Positions 36,297-46,200 of a stretch of DNA of 64,000 nucleotides are shown here, piece by piece. Made by a program: the position numbers and the translations under genes. The first letter of the stretch is position 1. The number at the start of each line of letters is the position of its first letter. The stretch comes from Streptomyces sp. NBC_01451 (GTDB lineage: Bacteria > Actinomycetota > Actinomycetes > Streptomycetales > Streptomycetaceae): positions 5,952,001 to 6,016,000 of the forward strand of contig NZ_CP109479.1 in NCBI RefSeq assembly GCF_036227485.1, in the 5' to 3' direction. The notes beneath the pieces were generated by a model. That model did no database searches. It saw only the letters and a list, made by a program, of their open reading frames with translations, and had not been told where the DNA came from.

Positions 36297-36375
36297 AGTC
36301 CATTGTTACGGGAGTGTGGACGGGGTGGGGGGTGGAGTGCGTCACGCCCCTGCCCCCCACCCCGTCCATGGACGG

Positions 36376-39300
36376 TCAGCCGACCGCACCCTTCTCCGTC
36401 CAGCCGCTGCTCACCACCGTGGTGTACGCGCCCACCGTGCTCGCGCCACCGCGGTAGAAGCGGACCGTGCCCAGGTCGTCGTTCATGACCGCCCACATGT
36501 CCGGGATGCCGTCCAGGTTGACGTCCGGACCGCCCATGAGCAGGCGGACGGTCGAGGTGGTCCAGCCCGAGGACGCGTACGCGGTGTCCGTGCCGTTCAG
36601 CGAGTTGCCGGAGGTGGAGAGCGAGGCGAGGGTCGTGCCGCCGTTACCGTCGGACTTGCCGAAGCGGAGCCACAGCCGGCCGGAGGAAAGGATGCGGTAG
36701 ACGAGGTCGACTTCGCCGTCCGCGTTGTGGTCGCCGACGGAGACCAGGTCGCGGTCGGCCCAGGCGGTGCCGTCGTTCTGGAGGACGGCACTGGAGAACG
36801 TACCGCCGGTGTAGCCGAGGAAGGCCCAGTACTGGGTGCCCGCGATGGCGAACAGGTCGGGCCTGTCGTCGTTGTCGATGTCGCCGACGGCGAGGATCTG
36901 GTCGAGGTCGGCCGGGTCGGGTGCGCCGGAGGGGAGGACGATCTCCGTCTGCCTGGTGATGTCGACGCTGCCGTATCCGTCGCCCGGGTAGACGTAGAGC
37001 CTGCCGTCGGGCATCCGGGCGACGAGGTCCTGGATGCCGTCGCCGGGCAGGAAGTCGCCGTTGTGGGTGATGAGCGCGCCGGTCCAGTACGAGTCGTACG
37101 CGTCGTCCTCCGCGAGGACCGCGCCCTCGTCGTGGGCGGCGGGCAGGGAGGCGTGGATGTCGCCGTTGCTGGGGGCCGGGTAGAGGCGCAGGTCGTCGAA
37201 CTGGTCGATGACGAACAGGTCGGGCTTGGCGTCACCCGTGACGTCGCCGGGCGCGTCGGCGGTGTCACGCGGCTTCACGTAGAAGATGTATTTGAACGCC
37301 TCGGACACGTTGGAGGCGGCGTCCACGGCACGGACGTACAGCACGTTGGGCCCTGCGGAGGGCGGGGTGAGCGTGGCCGTGGCGGTGCCGCCTGCCGTGG
37401 CCGGGGTCGCGCTGTGGTTGAAGGTGCTGTTGTTGTACGAGAACTCGTATTTCACGGTGTCCTTGCTGCCCTGGGCGTCGAAGGTCGCCGCGCCGCCGGT
37501 GCCGAAGGAGACGCTGCTCCAGACGGCGCCCGTGCCGTCGTCCTCGGGGAAGGCGGTCGAGGTCACGTTGGGGGAGTTCGGCCGGGTCGCGTCGTAGACG
37601 AAGCCGCAGTTGCCGTCGCCCTTGGGGGCGTACGTGGAGCCCGATCCCGTGGCGTCGAGGCCGCGTACGCGCCAGTGGTACGTCTTGCCGTTGGCGAACT
37701 TGCTGCTGGAACCGTCGAGGCCGTCGAGGGTCACGCTCGCCTTGCCGGCGGAGTCCACGCTCACGGGGGTGTCGTAGAGCTTCGTGCTGCTGCCGTTCTG
37801 CCAGACCTCGAAGTCCAGGTACTTCAGGTCGCCGTCCGGGTCGGTGCCGGTGGCGTCGAAGGTCAGGTCGGCGCCGCCGACGGAGGCGTACGGGGAGGTC
37901 GTGTCGCAGTCGGGGCCCGGGGTCATGTGGAGCTTGGTGGGCTCGGCCGGCTTGCGGGTGTATTCCATGACGAGCTTGGGAGCGGCTTCGCTCTCGGCCT
38001 TGAACTTCTTCCAGGAGTACGAGGAGCTCTCGTCGGTGGCCTGGAGCCCGATGAAGAGGCTGACCCAGCCCGCGTCGGCGGCGTCCTGGGCGACGGACAT
38101 GGCGTCGTATCTGACGTAGTCGTCCGGGCAGGAGGAGTTCCAGCCGTGGGCGAAGGACTTCACCCCGATCTGGCTCACCCAGCTCGGCTGGTTGTTCCAG
38201 GTGGTGGCGGAGGAGATGGGGCCGGTGCGCCACAGTTCCATCGAGCGGGCCGTGCAGGACCAGGCGTAGGTCTCCTGTAGCCGGATGTAGGCGCTCTTCA
38301 TGGTGGCGCCCTTGATGCTGGTCTTCCAGCCGAGGCGGAAGAAGGAGCGGGACAGGCCACCGGTGGTGGACTCGTAGCCGACGCGGGCCTCGGTGGTGCC
38401 GGTGTTGTAGTTGGCGCCGTCGTAGAAGTTGGCGTCGGGATGCTTCTTGTAGACGGTGGTCCAGTTGGTGGTCTTGCCGCTGAGGGGCGGGTCGATGAAG
38501 ACGGGGTAGACCGTGTTCGGTGCGGTCAGGAGGGAGAGGTCGGGGGTGACGGTCAGCGTGGCCGACGTGGTTCCGGGGGTGTCGAGGGCGGAGGTGCCGA
38601 CGGTCCGGTGGGTTCCGGGGTGGGGGCCGGTGAGGCCGGGGAGGGCGAACACCTCGGCGGGGGTGGGATCGGCCACGGTGGTGGTGCCGGCGCCGGTGCC
38701 CGTGCGGTACGTCGACTGCTGGGCGGTTCCGGAGCTGTCGGCGTCGCTCTCGCTCGGGGTGGGGTCTGCTGCCGGCGACTCCGACGGTGACGGCGACGGG
38801 GTGGTGGGGTCGTCCTCCGGGTCAGGTGCGGCGGTGTCCTCGGTGTCGGCGCCCGTCGGGTTGTCGGACGGGGCCTCTCCCGGCTCCTCGGAGTACGTGG
38901 GGGAGGGATCGGCGGTGGGTTCCGCGGGTTCGGGGTCGGCTCCCTCGGTGACGGCCGGAGTGCCTGCCGAGTCCCACATGTACGGGGTCGGGGACACGGC
39001 GATCTCCTGGCCCTCGCTGTCCCGGGCGGTCACGACGTCGGTCACCGGATCGAGGTGGAAGGTGAGATCCGGCGAGGTCAGACGGTAGGGGAGCGAGGCG
39101 AGCGCGGGATCGGCGGCAGCCTCGGCGCTGTGCACGACCAGGACGTGACTGAAGCCGTTGTCGCGGGCGGTGAGCATCAGGTCGACACCGTCGAACACGC
39201 CCTGGTAGAGGGCGCTCGAACCGTCGATGACGGGGGCGGGCAGGGTGCCGGGCCAGCCCATGGTGATCTCGTGGCCGTCGCTGGTGAAGGTGACCAGGTC

Positions 39301-39789
39301 GGTGTAGGTGGTGGTGTCATCGGCCACCGGGGTGACGGCCGTGCGGTTCGTGCGCGAGGCGCGGGAGACGGCGTACGCGGCCGGGCGGGCGGCGCTCGAA
39401 CGCTCGCTGCCCGCCGAGAAGACCACCGGCGAGGTCGTGGCCCTGGGCGCCCAGCCCTCCTCTGTGCGGGAGAGCGCGGTGTCGATGGGCTGCCAGGCAC
39501 CGTCGACCATGGCCCGTACGGGGGCGCCGTACGCGGTGAGTTCGAAGCTGCCGTCGGGCAGGGCGTAGGTGGTCGAGGTGGCGTCGCGCAGGGCGGTTAC
39601 CTCGACGCGCTTCCGGGTGTTACGGGCCTGTGTCTGGGCGGCGCTCTCGGTCAGGAGGGCGGTGGCCGCTTTCGGACGGTCCCGGCCTGCGGCGCTGTCC
39701 GGTTCACCCCATTCCGGGACGGTGAGGAGGGTGACGCCCAGGGCTGCGGCCACCAGGGCTGCCACCCCTGCGAGACGACGACGGTCCAC
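36376..39789 (-). CDS. Large exported DNRLRE / FG-GAP repeat protein
   Basis: A 1137-aa protein from GTG 39789 (GGGGAGGGG upstream); the open frame to 40029 adds 80 residues with no family support. Residues 1-~30 are a signal peptide (RRRLAGVAALVAAALGVTLL). About 40-260 is a domain beginning RKRVEVTALRDATSTTYALPDGS. About 270-365 is a long Pro/Ser/Asp/Glu linker. About 425-600 is a DNRLRE domain (VYPVFIDPPLSGKTTNW, then AYIRLQETYAWSC). About 620-840 is Ig/Fn-like. About 850-1137 is FG-GAP/VCBS-like repeats (GDVTGDAKPDLFVIDQFDD, VGDIDNDDRPDLFAI, GDHNADGEVDLVYRI). It resembles the N-terminal shells of secreted RHS proteins. It is divergent from the RHS gene and probably a partner or related surface protein. 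Confidence 0.88.
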   Translation of the reverse strand: MDRRRLAGVAALVAAALGVTLLTVPEWGEPDSAAGRDRPKAATALLTESAAQTQARNTRKRVEVTALRDATSTTYALPDGSFELTAYGAPVRAMVDGAWQPIDTALSRTEEGWAPRATTSPVVFSAGSERSSAARPAAYAVSRASRTNRTAVTPVADDTTTYTDLVTFTSDGHEITMGWPGTLPAPVIDGSSALYQGVFDGVDLMLTARDNGFSHVLVVHSAEAAADPALASLPYRLTSPDLTFHLDPVTDVVTARDSEGQEIAVSPTPYMWDSAGTPAVTEGADPEPAEPTADPSPTYSEEPGEAPSDNPTGADTEDTAAPDPEDDPTTPSPSPSESPAADPTPSESDADSSGTAQQSTYRTGTGAGTTTVADPTPAEVFALPGLTGPHPGTHRTVGTSALDTPGTTSATLTVTPDLSLLTAPNTVYPVFIDPPLSGKTTNWTTVYKKHPDANFYDGANYNTGTTEARVGYESTTGGLSRSFFRLGWKTSIKGATMKSAYIRLQETYAWSCTARSMELWRTGPISSATTWNNQPSWVSQIGVKSFAHGWNSSCPDDYVRYDAMSVAQDAADAGWVSLFIGLQATDESSSYSWKKFKAESEAAPKLVMEYTRKPAEPTKLHMTPGPDCDTTSPYASVGGADLTFDATGTDPDGDLKYLDFEVWQNGSSTKLYDTPVSVDSAGKASVTLDGLDGSSSKFANGKTYHWRVRGLDATGSGSTYAPKGDGNCGFVYDATRPNSPNVTSTAFPEDDGTGAVWSSVSFGTGGAATFDAQGSKDTVKYEFSYNNSTFNHSATPATAGGTATATLTPPSAGPNVLYVRAVDAASNVSEAFKYIFYVKPRDTADAPGDVTGDAKPDLFVIDQFDDLRLYPAPSNGDIHASLPAAHDEGAVLAEDDAYDSYWTGALITHNGDFLPGDGIQDLVARMPDGRLYVYPGDGYGSVDITRQTEIVLPSGAPDPADLDQILAVGDIDNDDRPDLFAIAGTQYWAFLGYTGGTFSSAVLQNDGTAWADRDLVSVGDHNADGEVDLVYRILSSGRLWLRFGKSDGNGGTTLASLSTSGNSLNGTDTAYASSGWTTSTVRLLMGGPDVNLDGIPDMWAVMNDDLGTVRFYRGGASTVGAYTTVVSSGWTEKGAVG

Positions 39790-40247
39790 GGTGCTGAATT
39801 CCCCTCCCCGTAACGACAGCGCGCAGCGCTGTTGAATCCTCCGTTCCGCGCAGCCGTATCCAATACGAGCGAGTATGAATCTGTGAATTGCCAATGAATT
39901 CGGTGCTGCGGATCGGAGTGTGCGAGCAGCATGCCGGAAGAGGGCCCCGTCATCCATAGGTGTTTTCGTCCCGCGATGAGGGGCGGGGTGGGTGGAGCGG
40001 GGCGGCGTCGGAGAAGGCCCTGATGACACGGGTGTGACGAATCGTCATGAATCAGATTAATTTACCAGAACGATCGGTACATTTTCCTGTGGATCGCTCC
40101 TTTTATGGCTTGTTGGTGGATTTAGTGAAGTTAAAGGGGTGGTATGAGTGAGGTAAATCACCTCTTCCTTGAGGCGATTGACGGAATGTGAATGAGTGGC
40201 AGAAGATCCGGCCTCTGGACCGGATCGAGCTGGGGGGCTGCGGCGTC
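39790..40247. promoter_or_regulatory. Divergent control region of the DNRLRE and RHS genes
   Basis: A 458-bp gap that is clearly AT-richer than its surroundings, especially 40040-40190 (runs such as CAGATTAATTTACC and GGTAAATCACCTC). It should hold both promoters. I cannot place -35/-10 boxes with confidence. Part of it is open in several frames but has no coding pattern. Confidence 0.6.
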
Positions 40248-43200
40248 GTGTGGGGATCGCTTTTGCGCAGACGTCTGAGAATGCGGATCGGCGTGATCCT
40301 CGCGCTGCTCGTGGCCCTGACGGTCGGCACGCTGACCGGAAGCGCCTCCGCCGTACCGCCGCCCGACGACGACCGCAACGGCGTCGAGCTGGTCGACCTG
40401 CCCGTCGCCGAGGAGACGAAGGGTGAGGACGGCGGTGCCCTCGCCGACCTGACCACCGGCGCTGTCCAGGCCGAGCCGGACTACGAGCCGACCAAGGTCG
40501 CCGAGCCGGCCGCCGACACCGAAACCGAGACCGTGTCCGGCCTGACCGCCGGCGAGACCGTCCCCGTAGGCACTCTCCCCATCGAGGTCGGCGCCCCCGA
40601 CGACGCCACCCCCACCCAGGCACAGGCACTGGAGGGTGCCTGGCAGGCCACTCTCCTCGACGACACCACCCTGGGCGACCGTGACATCAGCGGCCTCGTC
40701 TTCCGGGTGGACCCGCCCGACACCGCCACCGGCGACGCGGTCGTCGCCCTGGACTACACCCAGTTCGCCGAGCTGTACGGCGCCGACTGGGCGGACCGGC
40801 TGCAGTTCGTCAGGTTCCCCGCGTGCTTCCTGACCACCCCGGACACCGAGGGCTGCTCCGAGCCGACCGAGGTCGACACCCGGAACGTCATCGAACCCGC
40901 GACCACCGACGTCACCGGTGACGGTGTCCTGGACGGCGTCCGGCGCGTCGAGGCCGTCATCGACGTCGCCGAACTCACCGACACGACCGCCACTTCGACG
41001 GGCGCGAGCACGGCCGCCGCCACGGACGACGAGGGCGTGATCACCGACGGCGTGTACCGGAAGACCGGGACCGGCGCGGGAGTGCGTACCGTCGCCGAGG
41101 AGTCCGACGCCTCCGTTTTCGCCGCCACCTCCTCCGGCAGCGGCGCCAAGGGTGACTTCTCCGCGACCCCGCTGGTCAGCGCGGGTTCCTGGGCGGCCGG
41201 CAACAGCTCGGGCTCCTTCAGTTACACGTACGGCCTCCAGGCTCCGACCGTCCCCAACGGACCTTCGCCCAGCATCGTCTTCGGCTACAACTCGCAGGTC
41301 GTCGACGGCCGTACGTCCGCCACGAACAACCAGGCCTCCTGGATCGGCGACGGCTGGGAGTACAACCCGGGCTCGGTCACCCGCACCTACCGGACGTGCC
41401 GCGACGACCTCGACGACGACGCCAACAACGCCAACCGCAAGACCAGTGACCTGTGCTGGGGCTCCGACAACGCCACCCTCACCCTCGGCGGCACCACCAC
41501 CGAGCTGGTCAAGGACAACACCCCCGACGCCGACCTCGACGAGAACACCACCGACCAGTGGGTCACCGCCAACGGTGACGGCTCGCGCGTCGAGCTGCTC
41601 ACGAACACCGCGCTAGGCAACGGCGACGAGGACGGCGAGTACTGGAAGGTCACCACCCGAGACGGCACCCAGTACTACTTCGGCAAGCACAAGCTGACGT
41701 CCAGTGCCACCGAGGTCACCAACTCCGTACTGACCGTGCCGGTGGCCGGCAACCAGCCCGGCGAGCCCTGCCACGCCACGAAGTTCGCCGACTCCTTCTG
41801 CGACCAGGCCTGGCGCTGGAACCTCGACTACGTCGTGGACCCCCATGGCAACGCCATGACCCTGTGGTGGAAGAAGTACAGCAACCACTACGCGAAGAAC
41901 CTGAAGTTCAAGGAGCCGGTCGAGTACGACCGCGACGGTCAGCTCCTTCGCATCGACTACGGCCAGCGCGAGGACACCCTGTTCTCCGCAGACCCGATCG
42001 CCCGCGTCGCCTTCACGCTCGACGAGCGCTGCTTCACCGAGGACGGCATCGCCTGCACCGAGGACAACTTCACCTCCGGCGACTGGGACAAGACCCACAT
42101 CTGGTACGACACCCCGGCCGACCTGTACTGCTCCGGCGACACCGGCAAGGAGTGCTTCGTACCGGTGCCCACGTTCTGGTCGCGGCAGCGCCTGGCACAG
42201 GTCACCACCTCCGCCCAGCGCACCCAGGGCTCGACCGGGCTGTCCAAGGTCGACTCCTGGACTCTCCAGCAGTCGCTGCCCGCCGAGCGCACCGACGAGG
42301 GCACCGCTCTGTGGCTGGAGTCCATCACCCGCACGGGCTTCGGTGCCGACGGCAAGTCCCTCCCGCTGCGCCCGGTGACGTTCGTCGCCAACACGGAGGC
42401 CATGCCCAACCGGGTCAAGGAGGGTGCGAACGACCCCGCCCCCACTTTCGACCGGCTGCGCATCGAACGGATCGTGAGCGAGTACGGCGGCGAGACCCTC
42501 GTCGACTACTCCGAACCCGTCGACGAGTGCGCCTCCGGCAGCGGCTTCCCCAAGCCCGAGGAGAACACCGGGCTGTGCTTCCCGGCGTACTGGCATCCTG
42601 ACCCGGACAAGGCCGACGAGAACATCGACTGGTTCAACAAGTACGTCGTCGACAACGTCCAGGAACTGCCCGCCATGACGGGCGTCCCGACGATGACGAC
42701 CAGCTACAAGTACGAGGGCGGTGGCGCCTGGGCCCTGAACCAGGCGGAGTTCTCCAAGAAGAAGACCCGCACCTACGACCAGTGGCGCGGTTTCTCCGTC
42801 GTCCGCACGATCGGCGGCGCGGACAACTCCGAGCAGTACCTCGGCACCCAGCGGTCGATGACCGAGACCCGCTACTTCCGTGGAATGGACGGCGACCCGC
42901 TGCCGGACGGTACGACCCGCTCGGTCGACGTGAAGGACTACGCCGACGAGCTGATCGCCGCCGACAGGCTGCCGTACGCCGGCCGTGTCGCGGAGACGAT
43001 GACGTACACGAAGTACGGCGGCGACCTGGTGACGCGCTCCGTCGACCGCCCCAAGCACACGGTGCTCGCCACCCGTACCCGCGACGGCGGTATCCCGCCG
43101 CTCAGGGCCTACCGGGTCCTGGACGACCGGGACGATACGGTGACCCGGTCGTCCAAGACCGGCGACGACAAGCGTGAGTGGCGGACCGTCAGGTCGACGA

Positions 43201-46200
43201 CCACGTACGACGGCTACGGCCTGCCTGTGCAGGTGGAGTCCGAAGGCGACACAGGCCGGTCGGGCGACGAGTCGTGCACGGTGTCGTCGTACGTCCACAA
43301 CACCACCGACTGGCTGATCGGCCTGCCCCAGCAGTCGCGGACCACCCCGGGCTTCTGCGCCGCCGCGGCCACGGTGACCGACGCCGACCTGATCGCCGGC
43401 TCACGTGTCGCCTACGACGACGGCGAGTACGCCGACACCCCGACCGAGGGTCTCGCGACCACCACCTGGGACATCGGCGGGAGCGGCGCCTGGAGCCGAC
43501 GCGGCACGCTCACCTACGACGGTTTCGGCCGCGTGGAGACCACCACCGACGCCTTGGGCAACACCGACACGACCACCTACACGCCCGAGACGGGCCAGGT
43601 GTACGCGGTCACGATGACCAACGAACTCGGCCATGAGGAGACGACGGCCGTCGACCCGGCCCGTGGCACCTCCCTGAAGGAGACCGACACCAACGGCCAC
43701 TACAGCGCGTTCGCCTACGACGCGCTGGGCCGCACGACGGCCGGCTGGAGCGACGCGACGCAGACGACCTCCGCCAACCCGTTGGTGAGGTTCGCGTACA
43801 ACACCACGGCCGGGGAGCCGGTATCCGTGGTCACCTCCGCGCTCAACGACCGTGGCACGTACGACGATTCGGTGGTCTTCTACGACGGCCTGGGACGCGA
43901 GCGACAGCGGCAGGAGCCGGCGGTCGGCAAGGGCCGCCTCATCACCGACACCCACTACAGCGCGAACGGCACGATCGAGCGCACGGACAACGCCTACTAC
44001 GCGCCGGACGACCCGAAGACGGTGATGTTCGAGGTCGAATCGGACTTCCGCGTCCCCAACTCCACGCTGTACGCGTACGACGGCTTGGGCCGGACCCTGT
44101 CGGAGACCCCGTACGAGGCGGGCAGCACCAAGCCCGCGAAGTCCACACGCTACGAGTACGGCTACGACTACTCCACGGTCATCGAGCCGACCGGCGCCGC
44201 AGCGCAGCGCAGTTACAGCGACGCACTCGGCCGCACGGTCCGTGTCGACACCTTCACCGACGCCCTGCGCTCGGCCTACCGCGCCACGGAGTACGAGTTT
44301 GACGCACGCGGCGACCAGATCGGCGCGACCGACAGCCAGGGCAACACCTGGTCGTGGACGTACGACGCCCGGGGCCGCCAGCTCACGGCGACGGACCCGG
44401 ACACCGGCACGACCTCGACCACGTACGACGTCCTGGACCGCCCGGTGACGACGACCGACGCCCGTGGCGTGAAGGTGTGGACGGGCTACGACGAGTTGTC
44501 GCGCCCGACCGAGCAGCGCTTGACCTCCGCCACCGGAACGAAGCTGGCCGAGACCGTCTACGACGGGATCGTCGGGGCCGCCGGACTGCCCTCGAAGTCC
44601 ACCCGCTACACCGACAACCTGCTGTACACCACAGAGGTGTTGGGTTACACCGATGACTACCAGCCCAAGGGCACGCGGCTCACGTTGCCGCCGCTGGTGG
44701 CGGAGCGGGCCGGTCTGCTCGGTGTGTACGCGTACACGTACGAGTACTCGCGCATGGGCCAGCTCACCTCGGTGACCCTGCCGAAGGCGGGCACGCTGGA
44801 GGAGGAGAAGGTCGTCACCCGCTACAACGCGGACGGCCTGCCGGTCTCCACGTCCGGCCTGGACTGGTACACGGCGGAGACCGACTACAGCCCGTACGGC
44901 GAGGTCCTGCGCTCGGTCACCGGCGAGATGCCGAACCGGGTGTGGACGACGAACCTGTTCGACGAGAGCACGGGGGAACTGACCCGTTCGATCGTGGACC
45001 GGGAATCGATCACCGACACGACGGGCGTGTTGGACCACCGCGTCAACAACCGTACGTACGCGTATGACAACGCGGGCAACGTCACGAGGATCGAGGACAC
45101 CGTCGACGCGGTGACGGACCGGCAGTGCTACTCGTACGACGTGATCGGCCAGCTAACGCGGGCGTGGACGGCGAGTGACGCGGCCTGCGCCACGGCGACG
45201 GACGGTACCCCGACCGCGGTGACGGCGGGCGCACGGGCCGACGGCTACCACAAGAAGTACGAGTACGACGCGGCCGGCAACCGCGAGAAACTGGTGGAGT
45301 ACGACCCTGCCGGTGACGCGACCAAGACCGCGACGACGACGTACGCGTACGGCAAGGCGGACGGCTCCCAGCCGCACACGCTGACCGGCATGTCGCACAC
45401 GGTGGGCTCGAGTCCGGAGATCACCGAGGCGGCGACGCTGACTTACGACGAGACGGGCAACACGGAGACCCGCACGTACGGGGGCGACGAGCAGGCGCTG
45501 TCCTGGACGTGGGACGGCCAGGTCGAGAAGGTCACCGGCTTCGGCGAGAACGGGTCCGGGGCGTGGGTGGGCCTGGCGGGCAAGTGCCTGGACGTGCAGT
45601 CCGGTGCGACGGCGGCGGGCACGCCGGTCCAGTTGTACGACTGCAACGGCACGAAGGCGCAGAAGTTCCGTATCGACGCGGACGCGGGCTCCTCGGATTC
45701 GTCGACGGGCGCGTTGAAGGTGCTGGGCAAGTGCGTGGTGCCGTCCGGGGGTGCTGCGGCGAACGGCACGGCGGCGGTGCTCGCGACCTGCGACGGCAGC
45801 GCCGGCCAGCAGTGGACGACGATCTCGGCGGGCCACAAGCTCAAGCACGCCTCGTCCGGCAAGTGCCTGGACGTCCCGTCCTCCAACTCGGCGTCGGGCA
45901 CGGACCTCCAGCTGTACACCTGCGACACGGACGGCCAGGCCCAGACCTGGGCACCGGCGAACGAGACGACGTACGTCTACGGCCCCGGCGGCGAGCGGTT
46001 GCTGGCGTTGAGTGCGGCGGAGAACGTCCTCTACCTGGGCGACACGACGGTGGCGAGGACGGCGAGCGGGGGCGCCGCGTACACGGAGCGCTACTACGCC
46101 CAGCCGGGCGCCCCGACAGTGATGCGACATGCGCAGGGCATCGGCTCCACGTCGACGCTGCACGCTCAGATAACCGACCAGAACGGCACGGCGTACGCGG

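Noticed and set aside
34336..36369. 677-aa minus-strand frame covering the coaA region and DUF389
   Set aside because: Only the last 306 residues are the DUF389 protein; upstream codons are out of frame with coaA and are shadow.
36316..38280. 654-aa plus-strand frame
   Set aside because: Antisense to the DNRLRE protein, which has clear domains.
41613..45038. Minus-strand frames of 545-561 aa inside the RHS gene
   Set aside because: Shadows of the RHS repeats, rich in Arg/Val/Gly with no motif.
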